Part shown: positions 26,966 to 35,574 of the stretch, piece after piece | How positions within the stretch are numbered: position 1 is the stretch's first letter | How the letters are laid out: every line of letters starts with the position of its first letter | The notes under the pieces: generated by a model | Told to the model about the DNA's origin: nothing | The model's database searches: none | What the model saw: the letters and a program-made list of their open reading frames with translations, nothing else | Translations under genes and position numbers: made by a program | From: Bacteroidaceae bacterium | Lineage (GTDB): Bacteria; Bacteroidota; Bacteroidia; Bacteroidales; Bacteroidaceae | Assembly (NCBI GenBank): GCA_017560125.1 | Contig: JAFYOS010000017.1 | Span: 62,001 to 126,000, forward strand | DNA: 64,000 bases | Direction: 5' to 3'

Positions 26966-29326
26966 ATGAAATTATCTGAACTGAAGAATGGCGAAACTGC
27001 GGTAATTATACGTTTGTCGGGACATGGAGGTTTCCGCAAGCGCATAATGGAGATGGGTTTTGTGCGTGGCGAGAAGGTGACATCTGTTCTCGATTCGCCA
27101 CTGAACGATCCCGTCAAATACCACGTCATGGGCTACGACATATCTTTGCGCCGCAACGAGGCCTCCATGATAGAGGTTCTTCCCGAGGAGGAAGCGAAGA
27201 GCATACTCACTCCCGCGCTTTCGTTCGGATGTACAGCCATCTGCGACAGTTGCTCATCGTGCAGTTGTAACCATCGCAAGGCCAATGCAGTGCGCAAGAA
27301 CGTCATTAACGTGGCACTCATAGGCAACCCCAACAGTGGCAAGACATCGCTCTTCAATATTCTCTCGGGCAGCAGCGAGCATGTAGGCAACTACAGCGGC
27401 GTGACGGTCGATGCCAAGAGCGGCAGTTTCAACTACAAAGGTTATCGCATAAACCTCACCGACCTTCCCGGTACATATTCAATCTCGGCCTATACGCCCG
27501 AGGAGATATATGTGCGCCGTCATCTGTTCAACGAGGAGCCCGATGTGATAATAAATGCTGTGGTTGCTTCGAACGTCGAGCGCAATCTCTATCTGACCAC
27601 CGAGCTCATCGACCTGAACCTGCGTACGGTGGTCGCACTCAATATGTACGACGAGCTTGAAGCAAGCGGCGCCGCCATCGACTATGAACACCTTGGTGCC
27701 ATGATGGGTGTGCCCATGATTCCCACCGTTGCCCGCAACGGCATGGGGCTCAATCGTCTGCTCGATACGGTGATAGAGATGTTCGAGGGCACGAATAAGA
27801 CTGCCCGTCACATACATATAAACTATGGCAATGCCATGGAAGAGGCTATTGCGGCCCTTGCGCGCCCCATGCACAAGGCGACCGACCTTCCGCAGCAGTT
27901 CCCCGTAAGGTATTGGGTGACCAAACTGATTGAGAAGGATAGAGAAGCTATGCAGCAGTTGCGCGGATGCAAGGATATAGATGAATGGATGGCTATGGCC
28001 GACAAACTGGCGCTCAAGGTTGAGCATGAAACAGAGGTCGATGTGGAAACCGCCATCAGCGATGCCAAATATGGTTTCATCGCCGGTGCCTTGCAAGAGA
28101 CATTCACCCCCGGAAACGAAAACGCCAATAAGAAGACAAGGCGCATAGATCGTCTTGTTGCCAATAAATGGCTGGGCTTCCCGCTCTTCATCGCCAATAT
28201 GCTGCTGATGTTCACAGCCGTATATGTGCTTGGTGCCTACCCTCAACAGTGGATTCAATCGGCATTCTCGTGGCTGGGCGAATGGTTGGGTGCTACGTTG
28301 CCCGACGGCGCCATACAGGATTTGCTTATAAACGGTATTATAGGCGGTGTGGGTAGTGTGGCGGTGTTCCTGCCCAATATTCTCATACTGTTTATGTTCA
28401 TATCGCTCATGGAGGACTCGGGCTACATGGCTCGTGCCGCCTTCATCATGGATAGATTGATGCATAAGATGGGGCTTCACGGTAAATCGTTCATCCCCAT
28501 GGTGATGGGCTTTGGATGTAACGTGCCGGCAATAACAGCCACACGCACCATCGAGAGTCGCAGCAGCCGTCTGATAACCATACTCATCACCCCGTTCATG
28601 TCGTGCAGTGCGCGACTGCCGGTCTTCATTCTGCTTGCCGGCACATTCTTCCCGCGCTATGCTCCGTTTGTGATAATAGCCCTTTATCTGTTCGGCATAT
28701 TGGTTGCGGCGTTGACTGCAAGGCTGTTGCGTGTGGTGAAATTCAAGAGCGACGAAACCCCGTTTGTGATGGAACTGCCTCCGTACAGATGGCCCTCTAT
28801 GCGTTCGACCATGCGCCACATGTGGGAGAAGTGCGAGCAGTTTATAAAGAAAATCGGTACCATCGTCTTCTCGGCGGCCATCATCATATGGTTCCTGAGC
28901 TATTTCCCCCGTCCCGAGGCTGCCATGGATAACGTTCACCACGATGTCTATGCCGAATCGTACATAGGCATGATAGGAAAAGCCATCGAGCCGGTGGTCG
29001 AGCCATTGGGCCTCAATTGGCGTTCAAGCATAGCGCTCATAGCAAGCATCCCCGCAAAGGAGCTTGTAGTCAGTACATTGGGCGTCTTCTACAGCACCGA
29101 GGGCGAGAGCCTCTCGCAGTCGCTGGTCAATTCCGACGATTTCACCAAGAGCTCGGCAATGGCATTCATGGTCTTCATATTGCTGTTCTTCCCATGTATA
29201 GCAACCATCGTATCCATAGCCGACGAGACAGGAAACAAAAAATATGCCCTATTTGCAATTGTGTATAATACCGCGGTGGCGTGGATTATCTCGTTTGCAA
29301 TATACCAGATAGGCTCATTGCTTTAA
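26966..29326 (+). CDS. feoB: Ferrous iron transporter, FeoA-FeoB fusion
   Basis: 786 residues from the ATG at 26966. Residues 1-75 are a FeoA (SH3-like) domain; a cysteine-rich linker follows with Cys at 89, 93, 96, 99 and 101; then the FeoB G domain with P-loop GNPNSGKT (120-127), VTVD, DLPG and NMYD motifs for GTP; then the polytopic membrane region with two gate modules (FIPMVMGFGCNVPAI and a later SIPAKELVVSTLG). It imports Fe2+ across the inner membrane with nucleotide hydrolysis. The hemerythrin gene begins 17 bases downstream, suggesting one transcript. The fusion is normal for Bacteroidales. Confidence 0.93.
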   Translation: MKLSELKNGETAVIIRLSGHGGFRKRIMEMGFVRGEKVTSVLDSPLNDPVKYHVMGYDISLRRNEASMIEVLPEEEAKSILTPALSFGCTAICDSCSSCSCNHRKANAVRKNVINVALIGNPNSGKTSLFNILSGSSEHVGNYSGVTVDAKSGSFNYKGYRINLTDLPGTYSISAYTPEEIYVRRHLFNEEPDVIINAVVASNVERNLYLTTELIDLNLRTVVALNMYDELEASGAAIDYEHLGAMMGVPMIPTVARNGMGLNRLLDTVIEMFEGTNKTARHIHINYGNAMEEAIAALARPMHKATDLPQQFPVRYWVTKLIEKDREAMQQLRGCKDIDEWMAMADKLALKVEHETEVDVETAISDAKYGFIAGALQETFTPGNENANKKTRRIDRLVANKWLGFPLFIANMLLMFTAVYVLGAYPQQWIQSAFSWLGEWLGATLPDGAIQDLLINGIIGGVGSVAVFLPNILILFMFISLMEDSGYMARAAFIMDRLMHKMGLHGKSFIPMVMGFGCNVPAITATRTIESRSSRLITILITPFMSCSARLPVFILLAGTFFPRYAPFVIIALYLFGILVAALTARLLRVVKFKSDETPFVMELPPYRWPSMRSTMRHMWEKCEQFIKKIGTIVFSAAIIIWFLSYFPRPEAAMDNVHHDVYAESYIGMIGKAIEPVVEPLGLNWRSSIALIASIPAKELVVSTLGVFYSTEGESLSQSLVNSDDFTKSSAMAFMVFILLFFPCIATIVSIADETGNKKYALFAIVYNTAVAWIISFAIYQIGSLL

Positions 29327-29343
29327 CCAATAAAAAACCTAAG

Positions 29344-30048
29344 ATGACAAATAGCCACACTCCGTATTCGGGCAGGATGAAAGCAGCCGACCTTATTGCG
29401 GCCGACCGTCACCTGCTATCCATATTCGAGCGTTTCAATATAAAATTGGGCTTCGGCGAAGCAACCGTTGCTGAGCTGTGCGAGCGATACAGCCTATCGT
29501 CCGAGCTATTCCTTATTATATGCAGCATATGCTCGTTCGGCAATTACCGTCCGAAGGCCGATGCGCTGAAAAAAGAGGATTTGCACCACATTATATCCTA
29601 TCTGCGTGCATCGCACAGGTATTACATTGGAAACTGTTTCCCTGCTCTGCACAACGACATCCACACCATGATGGACGAGTACGACGAGACATCGCGCAAC
29701 CTTCTGAACAGATTTTACGATGACTACGACAGCGAAATAAAGAAGCATTTCCTCTACGAAGAGGAGTCGGTCTTTCCATATGTAGAGGGTCTGCTTACAG
29801 GTTCTCCCATAGGTAATACCCTCTGCTGTATATCGAAATTCGAAGAGAATCACACGAATGTGGGCGAGAAACTGAACGACCTTAAAAACATAATAATTAA
29901 ATATCTTCCCGATAATTATACTTCGAATATCAAAATAACTGTTCTGAACAAGATATTCAGCATAGAGGAAGATTTGAAGAAGCATGCAATGGTCGAGAAC
30001 AAGCTGCTCATTCCGTTGGTGGCTAAAATAGAGAAGAACAATGGCTAA
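29344..30048 (+). CDS. Hemerythrin-domain protein, Ric/ScdA-like
   Basis: 234 residues from the ATG at 29344. The N-terminal part (SIFERFNIKLGFGEATVAELCERY) resembles the DUF542 domain of ScdA/RIC iron-sulfur repair proteins, though the Cys-Cys pair of that domain is missing. The remainder is a four-helix hemerythrin-like domain with His/Glu ligands in order: RASHRYY, LHNDIHTMMDEYDE, FLYEEESVFPYVE, ENHTNVGEK and KKHAMVENKLLIP. Such di-iron proteins bind O2 or NO or repair damaged iron centres in the cytoplasm. It sits between feoAB (17 bases upstream) and a LuxR-type regulator (8-base overlap), so an iron, oxygen or NO sensing role is inferred. Confidence 0.78.
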   Translation: MTNSHTPYSGRMKAADLIAADRHLLSIFERFNIKLGFGEATVAELCERYSLSSELFLIICSICSFGNYRPKADALKKEDLHHIISYLRASHRYYIGNCFPALHNDIHTMMDEYDETSRNLLNRFYDDYDSEIKKHFLYEEESVFPYVEGLLTGSPIGNTLCCISKFEENHTNVGEKLNDLKNIIIKYLPDNYTSNIKITVLNKIFSIEEDLKKHAMVENKLLIPLVAKIEKNNG

Positions 30049-30634
30049 GAAGGAGTATAGGGTGTTGCTCGTCGAACCATCGGAGATTGTTGCGTCGGGC
30101 ATGGCTGCTATTCTGAACAAAAACAAGGAGTTCAGATTGGTGGCTACTATGTCGAACCTCAGTTTCTACAAGAACAGCCGTACGGCATACGATGTAATCA
30201 TTGTAAACCCGGCGGTGATAGACTACAACGAGCGCTTCGATATACGCTCCATGCTTTCGCCCGGCGAGGGTACCACCACGGTGATGGCGCTCACCTACAC
30301 AAGCTACGACGAAAACGAATTGCGTCAGTACGATGGTTGCATAGGCATTTACGACACCCCCTCGCGCATTTTTCAGAAGCTGCACGCTGCCATTAAAGAG
30401 GCCAGTGGTAGCAAGAACGACCTGTACGAGCTCTCTTCAAGGGAACGCGACATACTTGTGGCTATAGCCAAGGGTAAGACCAATAAAGAGATTGCCGACG
30501 AATTCTGCATTTCCATCTATACGGTTATATCGCACAGACGCAATATCTCGCGCAAATTGGGCATCAACAGTATTTCGGGCCTGACCGTCTATGCCATCAT
30601 GAACAAACTGATAGATATGTCGGCTATACAATAG
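30041..30634 (+). CDS. LuxR-type regulator with degenerate receiver domain
   Basis: 197 residues. Residues 1-120 have the fold pattern of a response-regulator receiver but lack its chemistry: the acidic pair after strand 1 is VEPSE, the phospho-acceptor Asp is replaced by Asn56 (DVIIVNP), and the strand-5 Lys is not visible. Residues 130-195 form a clear LuxR/FixJ helix-turn-helix (LSSRERDILVAIAKGKTNKE then SIYTVISHRRNISRKLG). It therefore likely binds DNA but is not controlled by phosphorylation. It overlaps the hemerythrin gene by 8 bases, suggesting that the hemerythrin protein is its sensor partner. Confidence 0.85.
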   Translation: MAKKEYRVLLVEPSEIVASGMAAILNKNKEFRLVATMSNLSFYKNSRTAYDVIIVNPAVIDYNERFDIRSMLSPGEGTTTVMALTYTSYDENELRQYDGCIGIYDTPSRIFQKLHAAIKEASGSKNDLYELSSRERDILVAIAKGKTNKEIADEFCISIYTVISHRRNISRKLGINSISGLTVYAIMNKLIDMSAIQ

Positions 30635-30637
30635 CTT

Positions 30638-30664
30638 CGCTCCGGCTGTGGCCGGCGCTTTCTT
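30638..30664. terminator. Possible bidirectional terminator
   Basis: GCTCCGGC-TGTG-GCCGGCGC inverted repeat between two convergent genes, followed by CTTTCTTT on the plus strand. Confidence 0.4.
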
Positions 30665-30666
30665 TC

Positions 30667-32325
30667 CTATTTCTTTTTAGGTGATAGTACCTCTCGGTAT
30701 TTTTCGATGTTGTTAAGCAACTTGCAGCCCTCGGCAATGTCGTTGTCGTCGCGCATAGCGTGTACTATGCAGCCCTTCTGGCTGTAGTAGCGCTTGATAA
30801 TCTCGTCGTTTATGAAACGTTTCACATCCTTTGCAAAGAAGGTGAGGTCGTGGTCGAGATTGTGCTGCAATGCCTTTTCCAGTTTTTCTATTTCGGGCTT
30901 GGTGGCCTCGGTGTATCCTTCGAGCTCGAGCATCTTTTTCAGCTGCTTCAGGGCCTTGTAGCTCTCTTTGTCGTAGCTGAAGCCGCTCGCCTTCAGGTAG
31001 CTTTTGAATGCCTCGTAGTCGGCGTCGCTTATGCAGAATGTCTCGGCAGGTGCGATGGTGGCGTTCTTCAGCTTATATTCGGTGGCGTAGTCGAATATGA
31101 CCATGTCCTGTGCAAGGTGATAGAGTAGGGTGGTGAGCTTCTCACTCTTGGGCTCTATGTCGGGCTGTATGCCACCGCCATCTCTGACCTCTCTGCCAGC
31201 CACTGTGTGGAATACGTTGGTCAGGCTGTCGGGTATGCGGGCTACGCTGCCATCGGGGTTCTTGTGGCTGTAGTCGATTGCCTGCACGCATCGTCCGCTG
31301 GGGATGTAATATTTCGATGTGGTCACCTTCAAGTAGCTGTTGTAGGGGAGCTCGCGTGTGGTCTGCACAAGGCCTTTGCCGTATGTGCGGCTACCTACGA
31401 TTACAGCCCTGTCGAGATCCTGCAGGGCGCCCGATACAATTTCGGCAGCCGAGGCTGTCTGCCCGTCAACCAATACGACGATGGGCGACACGGTGTCTAT
31501 GGGCTCGCGAGTGGTCTTGTATGTCTCGTTCGAACGCTTTGTCTTGCCTTTCGTCTCCAGTATTTTCACTCCTTTGGGCACGAACATGTTTACAATCTCT
31601 ATGGCCTCGCCCATGGAACCACCGCCGTTGCTGCGCAAATCTATAATGTACGATTGTGCTCCCTTGCTCTTCATGTCGATGAATGCACGGCGCATATCCT
31701 TTGAGCAACCGTCGGTGAAGCTTTCGAGCTGCAGATAACCTATGCTGTCGCCAAGCATGCCATAGTAAGGGATGCTCGGAAGGGCTATGCTCTCGCGTTC
31801 CAGCTTTATTGTCACGGGCTTCTTCTCGCCTGGACGCTCGACAACAATGGTAAGCTTGGTACCTGCCTCGCCGCGGAGCATGTTGCTCACGCTGTCGCTG
31901 CTCATTCCAATGACGCTAACGCCGTTTATTGATTGTATAAGGTCGCCTATCTTCAGGCCCGCTTTCGCCGCCGGCATGTCGTCATAGGGCTCAGCTATCA
32001 CAGTGGTGTTCTTCTTCTCGTGGAAACGGATGAGCGAACCAATGCCTGCATACTTGCCGGTAATCATCATCTTGAGCTCCTGGCTGCCCTCCTCGGTGTA
32101 GTAGGTGGTGTAGGGGTCCAGCTTTTCGAGCATTGCGTCTATGCCGTTTTTAATCATCTGCTCGGGTGCGATGGTATCTACATAGAACAGGTCAATCTCC
32201 TTTATCAATGTATTGAAGATGTTGAGCTGCTTTGATAACTGAAAATTGTGGTTGTCCTTTTTGAATGCAGTGAAGCAGAGCAAAACGAATATTGCTATGG
32301 GCAGTATGAGTGATTTTCTTTTCAT
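30667..32325 (-). CDS. S41 family carboxy-terminal processing protease
   Basis: 552 residues with an N-terminal membrane anchor or signal (ILPIAIFVLLCFTAF). Order: N-terminal helical region, PDZ domain (about 85-165: GIGSLIRF, AKAGLKIGDLIQSING), protease core with LRSNGGG (231-237), catalytic Ser292 in GQTASAAEI and catalytic Lys317 in GSRTYGKGL, then a C-terminal helical extension of about 170 residues. C-terminal processing proteases degrade or trim periplasmic proteins. Single gene, convergent with the LuxR-type regulator; a CAAAGATA (TATCTTTG on the minus strand, 32426-32419) about 95 bases upstream may be its -7 box. Confidence 0.9.
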   Translation of the reverse strand: MKRKSLILPIAIFVLLCFTAFKKDNHNFQLSKQLNIFNTLIKEIDLFYVDTIAPEQMIKNGIDAMLEKLDPYTTYYTEEGSQELKMMITGKYAGIGSLIRFHEKKNTTVIAEPYDDMPAAKAGLKIGDLIQSINGVSVIGMSSDSVSNMLRGEAGTKLTIVVERPGEKKPVTIKLERESIALPSIPYYGMLGDSIGYLQLESFTDGCSKDMRRAFIDMKSKGAQSYIIDLRSNGGGSMGEAIEIVNMFVPKGVKILETKGKTKRSNETYKTTREPIDTVSPIVVLVDGQTASAAEIVSGALQDLDRAVIVGSRTYGKGLVQTTRELPYNSYLKVTTSKYYIPSGRCVQAIDYSHKNPDGSVARIPDSLTNVFHTVAGREVRDGGGIQPDIEPKSEKLTTLLYHLAQDMVIFDYATEYKLKNATIAPAETFCISDADYEAFKSYLKASGFSYDKESYKALKQLKKMLELEGYTEATKPEIEKLEKALQHNLDHDLTFFAKDVKRFINDEIIKRYYSQKGCIVHAMRDDNDIAEGCKLLNNIEKYREVLSPKKK

Positions 32326-32537
32326 GGCTGTATGTTGTTTGCAGGCGTGCCGTCTTTTTGTAAACGCGCCGGAAATCCTCCCGTTGCGCAGTGTGGCGGC
32401 TATCTCCTATATGGCCGACAAAGATAGTGCATTTTGCCCTTAAATCTTCTTTTTGTATGATAATTTAATTTAATTGGCTCGTATAAGGCCGTTTGATAAG
32501 AAAATGTGCGTTATTTCGTAAAAAAAATGAGTAAAAT

Positions 32538-32569
32538 GTTGTGTGGTTAAAAATAAAGCACTACTTTTG
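32538..32569 (+). promoter_or_regulatory. Promoter of the tRNA-Asn pair
   Basis: GTTG at 32538-32541, 20-base spacer, TACTTTTG at 32562-32569; 38 bases before the first tRNA. Confidence 0.7.
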
Positions 32570-32607
32570 CATCGTCAAACGAGAAAGGTTGGCTTTTTCG
32601 AGTAAAT

Positions 32608-32681
32608 TCTTCCTTAGCTCAGTCGGTTAGAGCATCTGACTGTTAATCAGAGGGTCCTTGGTTCAAGTCCAAGAGGAAGAG
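32608..32681 (+). tRNA. tRNA-Asn(GTT), copy 1
   Basis: 74 bases. Acceptor stem TCTTCCT / AGGAAGA, discriminator G, D-arm GCTCAGTCGGTTAGAGC, anticodon loop CTGTTAA (GTT), T-arm CTTGG-TTCAAGT-CCAAG. CCA is not encoded. Identical to copy 2, 29 bases downstream. Confidence 0.95.
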
Positions 32682-32710
32682 CTTTTCTAGTTTGAATATT
32701 AAATAATTAT

Positions 32711-32784
32711 TCTTCCTTAGCTCAGTCGGTTAGAGCATCTGACTGTTAATCAGAGGGTCCTTGGTTCAAGTCCAAGAGGAAGAG
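32711..32784 (+). tRNA. tRNA-Asn(GTT), copy 2
   Basis: 74 bases, the same sequence as copy 1, followed directly by a strong terminator. Its 3' end and terminator are partly repeated at 34344-34397. Confidence 0.95.
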
Positions 32785-32785
32785 C

Positions 32786-32820
32786 AAAAAGTCAGCAGAA
32801 ATGCTGACTTTTTTGTTTTT
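32786..32820 (+). terminator. Intrinsic terminator of the tRNA-Asn unit
   Basis: GTCAGCA-GAAA-TGCTGAC (32791-32808) followed by TTTTTTG. A near copy is found at 34364-34397. Confidence 0.88.
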
Positions 32821-32986
32821 ATGCTATGTGATTTCTTAGGAGAGAATGATGTATTAGATATCCCTTCGTTCGCTTCTATGGTTCGAAAACTATTTTCTAA
32901 AAATTGCGCAAGAGTGGATTAGCTACAACTGCGGTAAATTATTGATGTTTATCGAGATACGCGCCCCGGCCTTTATCTATTGAATT

Positions 32987-33017
32987 TTTGCAATATCTAA
33001 AAATACATTTATATTTG
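32987..33017 (+). promoter_or_regulatory. Promoter of the 404-residue hypothetical gene
   Basis: TTTG at 32987-32990, 19-base spacer, TATATTTG at 33010-33017, 28 bases before the start codon. Confidence 0.78.
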
Positions 33018-33045
33018 CATAAACAATGAATTGTTGTAAAATCAG

Positions 33046-34260
33046 ATGGTTATGAATATTGCAATTATATGTGGAGCAATGCTCGCAGATTTCACATACG
33101 GGCGATACGGGCGGTTTGGTAGTGATGGCACTCTTATAATTGCCTTTGTTTTTTTAGCTTACTCATTCTTTGTGTGGTATTTTGATAGAAAAATGCGAAA
33201 GGGGAGTATAAAAGAAACTACGAAGCAAGATGTTGTTAAAGAAAATATATATACAGCTTCTGGCGTTGAAATTGATTATTCATCCCTTTATAAAGAATTG
33301 ACCGAAAAATGTAATCCTTCAAATTTGTTGCATCCTTATAATGCAAATAAGGTTGAGGCATCTATTGCTATTTATTTTCAATTGGAAAAGAATAAGGATA
33401 ATATTAGTGAGTTAATAAAGTTAAGGGATAGGGCTATAAAAGAATTGGGTGTTAAGTTTTCTACGCAGGAATTGTTCGAAAAGCTTTCACGGGTATTTAA
33501 TCCAAGCAATTTTATGGATGAAAATTATGATGCTGTAAAATTGTGTGCTGCCAATAGGATTTACTCTCAGATTCAAGCGCATAAAGATGATATTATTGAA
33601 TTGGAAAAAATAGCATTCAAATATAATGCTGATACATCATCTGCGTGTAATGAAGAAAATGACGATGAGGCAAATCTGCAATCAACTGACAGTAGTGATG
33701 AGGTAATTCGTTATTTCTTTTTAGGAGTGTTTTGCCTTATGTTTGGTTTAGCAGGAAAAATGTCAAATCAAGAAAATGCGGAGCAAGTAAATGACACTTA
33801 TATAAATCAATATTCAACAGAAGTATTCTGTATATCATACCCTTCTGCTTGGGAAAAGGCGCAGCAGAATATTGATTCGGTGGATACAGAGATAGCAGTA
33901 CGAATAATGGAAAAACCTAAATACGATTATAGCTTTTCTCCAAGTATCGATATTGTGGTTTTAAAAGAAAAACGGATGGAGTCAATAGATAGTTTAGCGA
34001 AAATATCTCATAAACAACTAGTTGATGTGAACAGCGAGTGTGATTTAATGGGCGTTTCAGAAAGTTCTTTAGGCGGTTACGACGGCAGTCTGTTAAAACA
34101 GACAATTGTTTCGAATGGATGCAAGATTCTTCAATATCGATACATTGTAAAGAAAGAAGATAACACTACATTTATAATAACAGCTTCTGTGGATTATGAT
34201 AACAATAGAAGTCAAAAAGCAGAAATAGATAAAATTTTATCTTCTTTTGTTATCAAATAG
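33046..34260 (+). CDS. Hypothetical membrane protein with internal repeat and PsbP-like C-terminus
   Basis: 404 residues, clearly AT-rich. One hydrophobic helix near residues 27-46 and another near 224-242. Between them are two copies of a helical repeat of about 45 residues: copy 1 with NPSNLLHPYNANKVEAS then IYFQLEKNKDNISEL, copy 2 with NPSNFMDENYDAVKLCA then IYSQIQAHKDDIIEL. After the second helix, residues 255-404 (FCISYPSAWEKA at the start, RYIVKKEDNTTFIITASVDY towards the end) look like the PsbP/Mog1 fold of lipoprotein-type proteins. Not recognised as a named family. It sits between two tRNA-Asn genes and a repeated terminator, so it may be foreign. Confidence 0.72.
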   Translation: MVMNIAIICGAMLADFTYGRYGRFGSDGTLIIAFVFLAYSFFVWYFDRKMRKGSIKETTKQDVVKENIYTASGVEIDYSSLYKELTEKCNPSNLLHPYNANKVEASIAIYFQLEKNKDNISELIKLRDRAIKELGVKFSTQELFEKLSRVFNPSNFMDENYDAVKLCAANRIYSQIQAHKDDIIELEKIAFKYNADTSSACNEENDDEANLQSTDSSDEVIRYFFLGVFCLMFGLAGKMSNQENAEQVNDTYINQYSTEVFCISYPSAWEKAQQNIDSVDTEIAVRIMEKPKYDYSFSPSIDIVVLKEKRMESIDSLAKISHKQLVDVNSECDLMGVSESSLGGYDGSLLKQTIVSNGCKILQYRYIVKKEDNTTFIITASVDYDNNRSQKAEIDKILSSFVIK

Positions 34261-34343
34261 ATGTTTATTAGGTTTCTTGAATATGCTCGGTTTTGTTTAT
34301 TTTGTATTTAATGTTTTAATAATGTCCGAGTATTGAGAAATAG

Positions 34344-34397
34344 TCCTAATCGGAGAGCAAAAAGGTCAGCAGAAATGCTGACCTTTTTTTGTTTTTT
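34344..34397 (+). repeat. Duplicate of tRNA-Asn 3'-flank and terminator
   Basis: GAGAGCAAAAAGGTCAGCAG and the remaining hairpin plus T-run repeat, with small changes, the sequence 32779-32820 (GAAGAGCAAAAAGTCAGCAG onwards). The preceding GTCCTAATCGG loosely matches GTCCAAGAGGA of the tRNA 3' end. It is a functional-looking terminator (GGTCAGCA-GAAA-TGCTGACC, then T7) for the 404-residue gene. Confidence 0.75.
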
Positions 34398-34432
34398 TGG
34401 CGCTTCGCAGTTTGTGGCGAGTGTGTATTCAC

Positions 34433-34467
34433 AAAAAAAGGTGTAGGCTTTTGCCTACACCTTTTTT
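34433..34467 (-). terminator. Bidirectional terminator downstream of ilvC
   Basis: GGTGTAGGC-TTTT-GCCTACACC with A7 on one side and T6 on the other, so it can stop ilvC transcription on the minus strand and anything from the left. Confidence 0.88.
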
Positions 34468-34485
34468 ATATATATACCTTTCAAA

Positions 34486-35541
34486 TTACTTCTGGGGTAC
34501 ATCGTTCTCGGGACGGAGCTGACGAACGACAACAGCTGTACGCCACATCTCGCTCTCGCGGAGAGCCTTCAACTCCTCGTTGAGCTTCTCGCGGTAGTCG
34601 GGCTGTGAGTTTGAGTCGATTGAACGCTGAGCCTCTTTACCTGTCTTCACTGAATCGTAGAGCTGGTACATAACGGGCTTGATAGCATCGTGGAAAGGAG
34701 TCATCCAGTCCAAAGCACCACGCTGAGCTGTTGTAGAGCAGTTAGCGTACATCCAGTCCATACCGTTCTTTGCGAAGAGGGGCATCAATGACTGTGTGAG
34801 CTCCTCTACTGTCTCGTTGAATGCCTCTGAAGGTGTGTGGCCGTTCTCGCGCAATACCTCGTACTGTGCAAGCAAAAGACCCTGGATAGCACCCATCAAT
34901 GAACCACGCTCACCGGTGAGGTCAGAAACTGCCTCGCGCTGGAATGTAGTCTCGAACATGTAACCTGAACCGATACCGATACCGAATGCGAGAACGCGCT
35001 CCATGGCACGACCTGTTGCATCCTGGTAGATAGCGTATGATGAGTTCAAACCGCGACCCTCGAGGAACATTGTACGCAATGATGTACCTGAACCCTTGGG
35101 AGCAACCATGATTACGTCGATGTCAGCGGGAGGAACGATACCTGTTCTGTCGCTCCAGTTGATACCGAAACCGTGTGAGAAGTAGAGAGCCTTACCTGCT
35201 GTGAGGTAGGGTTTTACGCTGGGCCAAATTGCAATCTGAGCAGCGTCAGAGAGCAACATACATACGATTGTACCCTTCTCGGCAGCCTCCTCGATAGAGA
35301 AGAGTGTTTCGCCGGGAACCCAACCGTCGCTAACAGCTTTGTCGTATGTTTTACCCTCGCGCTGGCCTACGATTACGTTGAAGCCGTTGTCGCGCAAGTT
35401 GCATGCCTGGCCGGGGCCCTGTACGCCGTAGCCGAGCACTGCGATTGTTTCGTTTTTCAATACCTCACGAGCTTTCTCGAGTGAAAACTCTTTCGAAGTC
35501 ATCACGTTTTCGATGACTCCGCCAAAATTCAATTCTGCCAT
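34486..35541 (-). CDS. ilvC: Ketol-acid reductoisomerase
   Basis: 351 residues, close to other Bacteroidales enzymes (about 347) and slightly longer than class I proteins of other phyla. Rossmann motif VLGYGVQGPGQACNLRDNG near residue 35, with KARI core motifs APKGSGTSLR, EAVSDLTGERGSLMGAIQG and the metal-binding aspartate and glutamates (DLTGE; later E-rich C-terminal helices). It converts acetolactate or acetohydroxybutyrate to dihydroxy acids using NADPH and Mg2+. Last gene of ilvD-ilvB-ilvN-ilvC, 33 bases after the small subunit gene. Its codon choice is strongly biased compared with neighbours, as expected for high expression. Confidence 0.95.
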   Translation of the reverse strand: MAELNFGGVIENVMTSKEFSLEKAREVLKNETIAVLGYGVQGPGQACNLRDNGFNVIVGQREGKTYDKAVSDGWVPGETLFSIEEAAEKGTIVCMLLSDAAQIAIWPSVKPYLTAGKALYFSHGFGINWSDRTGIVPPADIDVIMVAPKGSGTSLRTMFLEGRGLNSSYAIYQDATGRAMERVLAFGIGIGSGYMFETTFQREAVSDLTGERGSLMGAIQGLLLAQYEVLRENGHTPSEAFNETVEELTQSLMPLFAKNGMDWMYANCSTTAQRGALDWMTPFHDAIKPVMYQLYDSVKTGKEAQRSIDSNSQPDYREKLNEELKALRESEMWRTAVVVRQLRPENDVPQK

Positions 35542-35574
35542 AATTTTCTTTTTTTTATTATGTTAAAAATTTCT

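Noticed and set aside
27479-28942. Minus-strand open frame of 487 codons
   Set aside because: Opposite feoAB; composition is His/Gln rich without domains, a typical antisense shadow.
32608-32784. Second tRNA-Asn as an assembly artefact
   Set aside because: The two copies are identical but the spacer and flanks differ, and tandem tRNA-Asn genes are common.
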